From Beroe ovata (lineage: Eukaryota > Ctenophora > Nuda > Beroida > Beroidae): a stretch of 44,784 nt of DNA. Shown piece by piece: positions 21,820-31,979 of this stretch. The notes under the pieces are model-generated. The model made no database searches. It had not been told where the DNA came from and saw only the letters and a program-made list of their open reading frames with translations. Both the position numbers and the translations under genes were made by a program. The stretch is taken from positions 243,444-288,227 of the forward strand of contig CAMPET010000080.1 of assembly GCA_946803715.1 (NCBI GenBank). Reading direction: 5' to 3'. Numbering within the stretch: position 1 is the first letter of the stretch; each line of letters opens with the position of its first letter.

Positions 21820-24229
21820 TCCTGTTATTTGTTCGTCTCGCTTTTCTGTGGCGGATAAACTTCTTTATCTTATCTGAAACGTAAGGATATGTAAGGAAGA
21901 TTGAGCACTACTGATTTAGACCTGAGGATGATCTAACTTTGTAGCGATGTTGATGTACTGTCGTGGGTTGTCATATCCGTTGCAGCGGAGTAGGGTGTCT
22001 ATCACTACTCATAACACATTGCTTTCTAAATAATTCCTACTATATCTTGTCAAATGTGTTAATTCACTGCACACTGCATCACTAGCACTGCAAATCGGCA
22101 ACGTCCCACAAATGATTGAGGCCTTCTTTTCCTTCATCACTTCTTACGGGATATATCTAAGAGTAGCTCTTATAACACTGCAAACTAATGCAATACCCGT
22201 GGTATTTCACAAGGACACAGTTGTCATCCTGTAATTATGTTGAGGATTTCTCTCTGAGAAAGAACTCCTCGCCCTATGTCTATTCATTTCAGTGTCTAAT
22301 TAGAAGACCCTGTTCATTTCGAATACATGAACACTTTCCATACCGTCTTCCTCTACTTTCTAGAACATTTCGTATCTGTATCTGGGTGGGGTGGGGCTAT
22401 TTGTATCTGTATTCATCAATCAAATATATCAATGTAATATATCATTGAACGTCTCTTCATTGAACTCTCTTATTGAACTCCTATTGGAAACATATTACAG
22501 AATTGTTACAAAAGCTTTATTTAAGAGTTAATATGGGAACATTGGCTCCTCATATCCGTTATATTTCTCTAGAATAAGCCTCCCTTAGCTCACTTAGCTA
22601 TTTTCTTCATTTCAAAACACAAAATGCTTATGACATTCTTGTGCATTTTCTCTCGTATCTAATGAATTCTGTTCTCTATAAAATACAACGTCTTTCTTTT
22701 ATTCCTGGGTGTAATTCACCTTCGGGTTTCCCAACTTTTAGCGACAAAAGATGAGCTGGTTTCGGAATCGGATACTAGGTTGGCAGTCAAATATGGCACA
22801 CTTTGTGCCAAGTGGCAATTTCCCTCCCAAATATTGTATCTTTGCGCGAACGCGAAAGAATTTCTGTGGATAAAAACTCGTTGTTAGCGCAAAATCGCGG
22901 GAAACGGGCACGCGCGCGCGATGACACTAGCACTCTTCTCTAGACACTTCACTCGCGGTCCCTTTTTTGGCAGTGAACTCTGCAAAATATGGGGTTCAAA
23001 ATGTGCCCTCTCACACTTACTACTGCAAATGAGAACCAATTATGCTGATTGGTGTCTGGTTCCTTCAACTTAACCCTTCTATTGCAGTATTTTAAACAAA
23101 AGTATTGTTTCATCGTCTCAACAATTAACTAGTATAGATATAGAATATTCACTAACAATGTCCCTACTTCCAGTCTCTCTTTAAAATAGATTATGTGACT
23201 GAGGCTTGAAATGAGATGGATAAACCCCCGTCTTTTATCAATGTCTTATGAATCTGTCAATATCAGTATCGGCAATTTGCAGAACATTGTCTATATCCAG
23301 TGAGGTCCTAAGTTTGAAAAACTTCCAGTACTCTCAATTGTGGAGCAATATCGATATGTGTGCTCCGTCCCATATCCACATGGTAGTTTATATCGTTTAT
23401 TCCGATTATGAAAACGATATCTGTTGCAACCTTAATCTGTGACAATGTGGGTTGTTATTTGTTACCGAACTTCTGAGCAGTTGAGAGTTTTGATGGTATC
23501 CTCCCTTGCGAACTGACTTTCCGTCTATCAATCCGAATTTGTCGTCTATTGGAGTGAAAAATATCCAAAATTTATTTCTCTAAAATGTATATTGTATATT
23601 CTACTCTCACATATCACTTTCATATTTCCATACTCCTGAGCAGTTAGACTGCCTCTTGGAGTCTTCTAGTTCGAAATTAAGAGTTAATTCGAGTAAGTAT
23701 AGTATGCCCCATCAGGGTCCTCTCAATTTAATAATTGTAGTTCCTCATTAATGATCATGATCGAGACCCGAATGACATGTTTCCTTCGACTGATACTATC
23801 ACTGATACAAGCTCGGAACATCATTGGTTGCGGGATCCTTTTAAATTTAAATGAAATAGCTCACTTTGATGTCCAATCAGAGCTTCGCCTTCTCTTCAGA
23901 CGTCCTATGGTTCGACTGACGCCTCCTCAAAGACTGCGTCTTCTTCAGCTTTTCTCTTAATTATTGGTCGAATTCCTTGTTCATGTGTCGACCTTGGAAC
24001 GATCTTTGCAGTGCCAATTAAACTATTTTCGTACTTCAGAATTCAGTTATGACTGTCATAGATGAATTTAGGACACCTATCATGCTCATTTTGAATAAAA
24101 TGTTAAAATCCATTGAATTCTAGGTTTTTGGATGAAATAGATAAATATTTCACGATATGATATTTGTCATGAATTGATAATATGTGCCACAGTGGGATAG
24201 TGGTAATGTTGAGTTCCTCACACAATACG

Positions 24230-24433
24230 TCAGGAAAGGCTCCAAATTTGATTGTTTAGGAACTTTGTTGATAAGTGCCTGCAACAAATTTTGCTTGTTC
24301 TTGATCCGTTCTGAAGAATAGCAGACCATTCTGTCCTCAAGGTGAAGAGTGTAACTGTGTCAATTCTTGCTCCACACACCAAACAACGCTTAGTCTTTGT
24401 CATGTTTAGAGAACTTGCAGATGATTTTACCAT
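24230..24433 (-). other. Small ORF with THAP-like Cys/His pattern
   Basis: A 67-residue frame from a real ATG (24433). It contains CLVCGA, then FTLRTEWSAIL and ICCRHLSTKF: a C-x2-C, a Trp-containing middle and a Cys..His pair, the general plan of a THAP or similar C2CH zinc finger. Spacing is atypical and nothing else of a THAP protein or P-element-type transposase is nearby. It may be a remnant. Confidence 0.28.
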
Positions 24434-24840
24434 TTACTGTAATCAAATAGTGTCATCTCTCAGCTTTCTAATGACTTTGACATTGGAAAATAAATAAAAT
24501 ATTAAGAAACATAGTATGAATTAACATTGTGCATGATAAAAGCATCATTATGACAATTAGAATTAATTTGAATATCCACAATAATAATACATAACGATCT
24601 GAAATGGGTTTCTGTGTCCTGTGTCCTTTTTTAAAAGTGAAAAATCGCAAGTATTCGGAATAACCCCCACGTTATTGCTGCAAATATCTGCACATGATTT
24701 TCCTGTTATTTGATTTGATTTCTGGAATCAAATTAATTCTTTCTGTATATTATCACCAACTGTATGTGTATTGAAAGTGACTCTCGTATGTCCTATATTT
24801 GTGATTGTCCTTCTCATCCAGCCGTGTTTTCCAAAACCCG

Positions 24841-27800
24841 ATGATTTTCCGTTTTCCTCTTCTCCTCTCCCTCTTAACTCAAGCTATCTCCTCCTCCCCC
24901 AACATAATCTTCATTTTTGCAGATGATTTGGGTACGAGTCTCACTCCATCATTCTCCACATCTCTGTTCTATTTCTCTGTATTGCTCCTTCGCAAAGTTA
25001 TATTACCCAGGAAACGCTGACATCGGTTACCAGGGATCTGATATATTGACACCACACATTGACACCCTCGCTCGATCTGGTGTCATTCTAAACCAGCACT
25101 ATGTCCTGCCCCAGTGCTCGCCCTCCCGAGCCGCCTTCATGACTGGGAGGTATCCAATTCGTACAGGATTCCATAGTGTGAGTGTGGGGTGTCTTTTTCT
25201 TCCTTGAGACGTCTCATAATTCTAACTACGTTCTCTCTCGCGTTTTGGGAGGACTCCAATATAGTGTTTTAGACGTTTTACTGTATACAAGGTCGGGTTT
25301 ATCGTTGTGCTTGACTCAAGACCCTCAGTCTTTTCCGAGACGAATTGTGATTTCTAGAGACGTGTGCCTCCGCAGGCTAACATAGTTCAAGGTGAACTGT
25401 GGGGTTTGGGTTTGGATGAGTTCACCGTGGGTGAAATGTTCCAGGAATATGGATACAGAACACACGCAGTAGGTTTGAATAAAGTCACCACTTCTCCTTG
25501 ACACCACTCCTTCTCTTGACACCATTTCCCCCGCCACCCGTCACCAGGAAAGTGGCATCTGGGGTGGCGAACATGGCAACACACGCCCGTTTCCCGTGGT
25601 TTTGACACATTTCTCGGCTTCTATTTCTGTGCTCATGACCACTACCAATACCACTGTGGTTTAAGTGGGGTTACTAAAGGTGAAACGGAGGGGGGTGAGA
25701 AGAAAAGGAAAAAGAAGAAGAGAAAAAAAAGAAAAAAGTCGGGGTTTGATAAGAGTGATAAGAAGGTCAAAAAGAAGTGAGTTTATGATTTAAACGAGTT
25801 TTACTTTTCGACTCGTTTTTCATCCGTATTTTGTTCCGACTGCACTTTCTCAACTTCCTTTTCCCTCTCCAGACGTCGTATTCCCAAGAGTGACATTGTT
25901 GGGCCGGGTAAGTACACACTCGGGAATGACAAGAGGGGCCGGGTCAAGTCGGGCCAAGAGAAGAGGAGGTATTTCGATCTGAGGGAGAACTACTTCTCCA
26001 ACGAGACTCACGAAATTGTCGATGAGATACGTTGGGATCTAAGAGGTGGGATTTGTGTGAATTGTGTGAATTGTGTAAGATGTATGATTGCAATATATTG
26101 CGTGATGATTCCCATATGTGTGAGCACGGACTTATCACTCTAACTCACACAGGCCAATACTCAGCAAATGTGTTCACCGATACGACAATAGACCGTATCA
26201 GGAATAGAGGATCTGACCCGTTCTTCATTTATCTCAACTACATGAATGTACACTCGCCTTACCAGGTTCGACTATATACGGGTCAATCACTGTATCGAGC
26301 ATGATCTCAAACTTACACATGACAGTTTCACCTCTATAAACTTTTTCTCGATTCTAACGAAAACACAGCTCCTATCTTCATGACCTCTTCTGATCTACAA
26401 CTATCTCTCCAGGCTCCCAGACATTACATGCAGAAGTACACTGAACACATGAGTGGATCATCGTACGCGATGAAAATCTATGCTGCCATGGTCAGTAGCA
26501 TAGACGAGGGGATAGGTGAGTGTCACGTGTAGTGAATCACGTGCATTAACGAGGGGGTGAGGGAAGCAGAAAAAGAGCGATATTTCACTCCCTTCTTCTA
26601 TGCGTGTTCTCACAGTCAGTGTCACGTGTTCTAAGTACGTGATTTGGTATAAATCGTAACGTGTATTAACGTGTATTAATCATGCATAGGTAACATAACC
26701 CAAGTGTTGATGGAGGAAAGCATCTACAACAACACAGTCCTTGTCTTTGCTAGTGATAACGGTGCCAATGTCGGATCCTGCAGAGCAGATATGGAAAAGT
26801 TTGATACCACTCCTAAGTTAGTTGAGGTGCGGCGCGTGGTGTGGAGCGCTTGACACCACTCTGTCCCCCTGACACCACTCTGTCCCCCTGACACCACTCT
26901 GTCCCCCTGACACCACTCTGCCCTTGACACCACTCTGTCCCCTGACACCACTCTCTCTCTCTCGCAGGAAAATGGATCCAGGGAGTAACGCTCCACTGAG
27001 AGGTGGTAAACGAACTCTGTACGAGGGTGGGGTCAGATCTGTTTCCTTCGTCCACTCTCCCCTCATCAAACAACATGGTGAAACAATCATCATCAACTTC
27101 CGTGACATTTACAGAGCTTGTTTCTATGGTAACTGGACAAGTATATATAACAGGTCGACAAATGGACGATCTGATGCACGTGGTGGATTGGATGAGCACG
27201 TTTGAGGAGATCATCTCGGAGGGAGGGAGACACAGACTACGGGAGACGAAGAAGAGATTAACCTCCGATAGTATCTCACTGTGGAATAGTATCTCCAGAG
27301 GTGTTCAGATACAGATATTATAGCCATGTTTATAAAGGCCATGTTTATAAAGGAGTCATGACTTGTTCAGTGACTATAGCCACATTTTTCCGGCAGGATC
27401 AGAGGGGAAGCGGAAGAAGTTTCTACTCAACATAAACACAAGAGGGTCTGGATTGGGGAAATGTGGGGTTTTATCCGAACCATTCAAGGGAGTCAGGAAA
27501 AACAACTGGAAGCTGCTGATAGGTGATGATGTTGATACCCCTAATTCCCTCAACAATCTAACATCCATGAACTCTTCCCCCCACTCCTCCTCTTGTACTT
27601 GTACTTGTAATTGTGAACCCCCCTCTTTCCCGCCAGGTGGAGGGGGAGAACCATCAGGGTGGTATTCCCCTGGTACCAGACCTGTCTACACCAACACCAC
27701 CGATACCATGCAGTTGTTCAACATCAAACTAGATCCAACCGAATCGTGAGTCTTACACATGTCACCAATCATGGCCAATAATCAATTGTCGCGCGCAGCA

Positions 27801-28108
27801 TTTCAGCATGAGCGCGGCGCAAGTTCGTAGTTCATATCCTCTCCTGTCTCCACAGTGAAAATCTCCTCTCCGACCATCCTGACATTGTGACGGATCTGCT
27901 CCAGGAGTTGAGGATCTATGAGGAGACTATGACGGAAAACATCCGCCGCAAGCAGTCAAATCTCAATTCGTACATCCAGGGTTTAGTACCCACACCTCTA
28001 CACATCACAGATCCTAGAAACGATGAATCATACTTTGTCAATCCTAAGTGTGACTTTTTTATCAGTGGCAATCAGGCTACTGTGCACCAAGAACACATGC
28101 CTGAATAG
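24841..28108 (+). CDS. ARSB: Arylsulfatase B-like sulfatase
   Basis: Thirteen exons: 24841-24931, 25011-25177, 25376-25472, 25548-25776, 25873-26045, 26153-26265, 26413-26515, 26690-26816, 26968-27077, 27154-27300, 27397-27522, 27637-27745, 27856-28108. They give 614 residues. A signal peptide ([19 protein letters not shown]) precedes the alkaline-phosphatase fold. Metal ligands ADD lie at 27-29. CSPSR at 66-70 holds the Cys converted to formylglycine. GKWHLG is at 119-124, VHSPYQ follows, then SDNGAN, and the Lys of [14 protein letters not shown]; all catalytic positions are kept. ARSB/ARSI/ARSJ remove sulfate from glycosaminoglycans in lysosomes or outside the cell. Residues about 170-195 form an unusual, almost pure Lys/Arg insertion. 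The intron 27523-27636 is 114 bp and open in frame, so it could also be retained as 38 codons. Confidence 0.92.
26849..26955 (+). repeat. 20-bp minisatellite in sulfatase intron 8
   Basis: Six units of TGACACCACTCTGTCCCCC type run up to the polypyrimidine tract and acceptor at 26967. Degenerate units also occur at about 25487-25535 in intron 3. The core CTGACACCACTCTGT is the reverse complement of the LIN7 intron 4 repeat. Confidence 0.88.
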
Positions 28109-28404
28109 GCATCTCTATGTGTTTGTGGCCTTTATAATTTCTAATTGTCAATAATTTATTTCGGCACATTGCCAGCCCCACCGTGGGTTATCAATCATAG
28201 GGAATAATATCAGGGAACAATTTCGTGGTTACGTGATCATGGCTTCCTATATACCAGCAACTCGATAAGGCCATAACAGACACGGATTAATTTGGTCACG
28301 TGACTGGCCAATTTACACCACGTGACCGGTGATTATCTCTGGTGATCACTGTCAGATATTACCTTGTACATGCTGTACTACGAATGTGGTTTTAGTTTCG
28401 CAAA
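28109..28404. promoter_or_regulatory. Spacer with paired CACGTG boxes before LU gene
   Basis: GGTCACGTGACTGG and CCACGTGACC near 28293-28325 form two CACGTG boxes in a 30-bp window about 90 bp before the LU gene start codon, with a CCAAT word between them. This is a candidate promoter; it was recognised by motif only. Confidence 0.4.
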
Positions 28405-29629
28405 ATGTATTGTCTTAGTTTGATCGTGATGTTTTCAACCATCTTCACAATAAATGAGGTAAAGAACAAATCAAGAATCTCCCAGATCTCACGTGACACG
28501 AATATCTCCGCAAAGTTATTAGCTCCCTGTCCCAGGGTCTGAAGTGTATGCACTGTTTCAACGTCCGTCATATGGGTGGGGCCTGGATGAAGATTGACGA
28601 GGAATCTGCGAGGAGGTTGAAAGATTACTATCAGGATCTGAAACCGGAAGAACTGGATATCAGCAGTGAGTGTGAGAAAAGAGTGAGTGTGAGAGAAGAG
28701 TGAGTGTGAGAGAAGAGTGAGTGTGAGAGAAGAGTGAGTGTGAGAGAAGAGATTCAAATGTTTATCATGCACTGAAATTTGAACACGATGAAAATGCTTT
28801 TGTTAGTATCCAACCACACCTTAACTCCACATTCTACTCTTTCCAATTCTCTACTCAGTTTATTGGATGGAAGTTCCCCTTGCCAGATGTTATCTGTTTC
28901 CCAACCGACATAGATACCCCCATCTGACGAACCCCCCCCCAATTGTTACAGGTCGTGATGGGGGTGTTCAGAGGTGTCCGGTATTTGAGAATGTGACAGA
29001 GGAGGCGGAGGGAAGTGATCAGGTGGAAACGTGTGCAGAGACAGAAATCTGCACCACCCTGCACGTCACGTGAGTATTGGGCTGTCACGTGATAACACGT
29101 GGGTTGTCATGGTTACCACGTATATAACCACTCCAGGTTGAGAGCGAGGTTTGATCTTAACTTCCGATCGGCGGATGCGTTATTTGATCTGGTACAGACG
29201 TTGCGTGGTTGCACTCCGGTCAACAAGAGCATGGAGGTAACTCTGTCCCCTCATATTGACACCACCAATACAATCCATCCTCCTTGCAATTCCATCAATC
29301 GTATTGAGATTCTGTTCTGTTTCTAGGTGTGCGATTCGGTGTTGGGCCGGGTGAAAGTTGCAAACCTATCGGAGGAGATAGGAACAACATTCAGCCTTAA
29401 CACAACTGACTGTGAGTCCATGAACTCAATGAGTATTGAGTGAGAGTGTGTTGCTATATTGCTATAGGAATGGTTGCTCTGAGCGTTGCTAGGTGACGGT
29501 CACACATTCCCAGGTTATGCAGAGGAGTGTGGCGACACTGATATCTGTAACTATAGCGGTGCAGAGTCAATACACTTCCCATCACTCCCCTTCCTACTGA
29601 TCCTCCTGTGGAGAGTGCTCGCAGGATAG
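28405..29629 (+). CDS. Ly6/uPAR (LU) domain GPI-anchored protein
   Basis: Six exons, 28405-28458, 28536-28665, 28952-29069, 29137-29236, 29327-29411 and 29514-29629, give 200 residues. Exon 1 is exactly a signal peptide (MYCLSLIVMFSTIFTINE). The mature chain starts GLKCMHC, the usual opening of a three-finger LU domain (L-x-C-x-x-C), and the last two cysteines are in DTDICN, the LU 'CN' ending. In this model there are ten cysteines after the signal peptide, as in CD59. After NYSGAES the chain ends in FPSLPFLLILLWRVLAG, a GPI-attachment signal. The spacing between cysteines is longer than in vertebrate Ly6 proteins. A good in-frame acceptor at 28858 could lengthen exon 3 by 31 codons and add an eleventh Cys. 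Ligand and role are unknown. Confidence 0.75.
28666..28750 (+). repeat. Tandem repeat starting at the LU exon 2 donor
   Basis: The intron opens GTGAGTGTGAGA and re-iterates GTGAGTGTGAGAGAAGA about five times, so each unit again contains the donor GTGAGT. This is the same arrangement as at 4866-5002 with an unrelated unit. Confidence 0.88.
29103..29116. promoter_or_regulatory. X-box-like palindrome (LU gene intron 3)
   Basis: GTTGTCATGGTTAC is close to the RFX X-box pattern. The same intron also contains two CACGTG words at its start. Confidence 0.35.
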
Positions 29630-30581
29630 CGGGGAGTGGCCGTGCTAAACTGTAAACGAGATGTAAACACTCAGCCGAAGGTTGTAGCTCAATAACTAAT
29701 AAGCTATCAAGAGTTTATTGGCAATCAGTACTGAACCGGAGTACCAGTAGACTAACTTTAAGCTCCACGAATAGCACATGCGATGTGCAATGGCTAGAGC
29801 GTTACGACTAGACCCTGGTAGTGGTAGTGGTAAAGTTTTGCGCGCGTCGTTGACCCGACGCTCGCGCCGCGCAAGCTGGGTCTCCGCCTAGCATCGCCAC
29901 TTGCACTCACCAGGGAACAATTGAATTGAATTTGAAATTGAATTGCTTTGCAAATGCAATTGGACAGTCGATATTTGAAATATTCTCTTTTTGCGTACTA
30001 TGTAACATGTTGCGGTGCTGGAGCCGCGCGCACCGAGTCTGTAGCCGCCCGCGCGGCGCGGATAACACAAAAACAGCACCCGAGTCTTTAAGCCGACGAA
30101 CATTTTATTGAAGTGTAACTACATCTTCCGATTTATGGCGATTGGTATGATTTATCTGGCAGAGCTGCGCGCGGCGCTCAACTACGAAAAATTGCGCGGC
30201 GCGTGCCTAGGTCTGAGCCGCGCACGTGCGTTGATAATGCTTTTAATCAATTAAGAGAACAGAGAATGTTGAGTAGTTATAGTCCTAATAGCACTTGTGT
30301 GTGCGACGTTTGTTACTTTCTGGTTTTTCGAACTTCAGATTGCGCGGCGCAACGACGCGCGCAGCAAAACTGTCAAATCACTGCATGCGAAGCTCTTTAT
30401 ATCAATTCAATATTACTTAAAATAGCATTTTGATTATATCATCACAATTTTAAAAAATTATCATGGGTGCTCTATCCGTTATTAAAACATCTGTTGGGTT
30501 AAATTCATCATCCTGATTTCAGCAAGATATTTTTGTGATTATAATGGATAGCATGTATTAGTACTGAAATAATGTTTTGAA
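29630..30581. other. Intergenic with CGCG clusters
   Basis: No gene seen. About eight CGCG-rich words lie between 29838 and 30365 at roughly 40-80 bp intervals in AT-rich DNA, as upstream of RPS10. A pyrimidine-rich AG acceptor at about 30524 suggests a 5' UTR intron of the next gene. Confidence 0.6.
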
Positions 30582-31820
30582 ATGGACACACAGGATTCAA
30601 TCTATGGTCCATTTATTGATGTGGGTGGTGTATGCCTGGATGCTTTTATTGTTGATCACAAGAATTTAACATCTAACTATCTCACTGAAACAAAAGAATT
30701 GCTGAAGCAGAAAACAACTGGAGGGCAGGATGATTTGCTCAAGGATAAGAAAGAAACAGCTGCTATTATAGGTGATCTTTCTAGAAAATGTGGTAGTTTT
30801 TGGATATCACTTGATGGAATAGGATCAACAAAAAGGACTGAAAGTATCAGAGATGAAGTTATCAGAGCAGCAAGGTCATTGTTTTTGAATGTTCCAGACT
30901 CAATCAAGTCAGGAAAGATGGCGGTGGACAGTTCATCTGGGAAAATAGGCCGTGGATATTTACCTTGGGGCAGTGAAAGTGGAGCTAATGGGATATTTGA
31001 AATCAAGGAAGGTTTTGCATTTGGTTACAACTGGAAAACAGATGAAAGATTAAAGCCTTCAAATCCCATGGAAGAGTTGAATAAATGGCCATGTTCTGGC
31101 ATGAGTCCTGACGTAGCATTTACTACAACAGAGAGAAAACTGTTAGAGGAAGAAACTGTCAACTTGATGAATGATGTTGGAAATTTACTGCTTCGTGCCT
31201 ACTCACTTGACCTTTACAATGATGAAGACAAACTTCCTGAAATATGGTCCGGTGGGGAAACCTGGAATTTGACAAGAATATTCAGGTACTTTTCTGGTGA
31301 GTCAATTGATAAGCAACATAACATTAAGGCATCACAAAAGATGGGATCATCTCCCCATACTGACTGGGGATTATTGACTGTAATAATGGCATGTGATGAA
31401 CCTGGTCTGCAGCTCCTTGATTCTTCATCTAATGAATCTGATGAGAAGTATATAACAGTGCTTCCCAGGTTTCATGAAAATAAACTCTTCGTTAACTGTG
31501 GGGATTTCATGAGCATAATGAGTAGTGGTAAATACTTGAGCCCCAAGCATAGAGTTATTTCACCCAAGACCAAAGCTGATTGTCCACAAGATGTTGAAAG
31601 AACAAGCATAGTCCATTTCTTCTATCCTAGATATGATGTTAGATTGCCACCAGTGAAAGAACTATCACCATATTTGCAAGAGAAATATTCAGTTTTTGCT
31701 GACCAAAGAGAAGTTGATCAAATTGAGTCTGGGACTAAGTGTTTGAATAATCAAGATGATCAACTTCTCTTTGGTGATTTAATTGCTGCCAAATGGACAC
31801 AAGTGGCAAGAAAAACTTGA
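30582..31820 (+). CDS. 2OG-Fe(II) oxygenase, isopenicillin-N-synthase-like
   Basis: An uninterrupted frame of 412 residues. The N-terminal part (FIDVGGVCLDAF, then a helical region with GYLPWGSESGANG) fits DIOX_N, and the C-terminal half is a double-stranded beta-helix. The iron ligands are His259 and Asp261 (HTDWG) and His323 (SPKHRV); Arg340 and Ser342 (RTS) would bind the 2-oxoglutarate carboxylate. This plan is that of the isopenicillin N synthase/gibberellin oxidase family, which is common in plants, fungi and bacteria; the substrate cannot be told. The coding region has no intron, unlike most neighbours, and is relatively AT-rich. It ends 159 bp before ENDOG, which is also intronless. 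Horizontal origin or retroposition are possible explanations, neither shown. Confidence 0.93.
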   Translation: MDTQDSIYGPFIDVGGVCLDAFIVDHKNLTSNYLTETKELLKQKTTGGQDDLLKDKKETAAIIGDLSRKCGSFWISLDGIGSTKRTESIRDEVIRAARSLFLNVPDSIKSGKMAVDSSSGKIGRGYLPWGSESGANGIFEIKEGFAFGYNWKTDERLKPSNPMEELNKWPCSGMSPDVAFTTTERKLLEEETVNLMNDVGNLLLRAYSLDLYNDEDKLPEIWSGGETWNLTRIFRYFSGESIDKQHNIKASQKMGSSPHTDWGLLTVIMACDEPGLQLLDSSSNESDEKYITVLPRFHENKLFVNCGDFMSIMSSGKYLSPKHRVISPKTKADCPQDVERTSIVHFFYPRYDVRLPPVKELSPYLQEKYSVFADQREVDQIESGTKCLNNQDDQLLFGDLIAAKWTQVARKT

Positions 31821-31979
31821 AGGTATTCTCATTAAGTTATTTCTAAAGATAAATGCTGTAACCTAACAAAAGTTTTTCATGACATTGATTTACCAATGTT
31901 TTACTCAATAGTGTATCATGCTTTATAAAAGGTATCATCAAGTTTTTTATAACTAACAATTCTGTCCCTTAGCTAATTG

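Larger units (their letters stand above)
18561..24840. other. 6.3-kb AT-rich, gene-poor stretch
   Basis: No complete gene recognised. Frames are short and full of stops on both strands. Exceptions worth noting are a 152-codon open frame at 20887-21342 (-), a small Cys-containing frame at 24230-24433 (-), an 18-bp CACGTG array at 21742-21819 and a CGCG patch at about 22845-22925. I saw no terminal repeats, transposase or reverse transcriptase, and no tRNA or rRNA. It could be regulatory DNA, a decayed mobile element, non-coding transcripts, or introns of a gene I cannot see. Confidence 0.5.
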
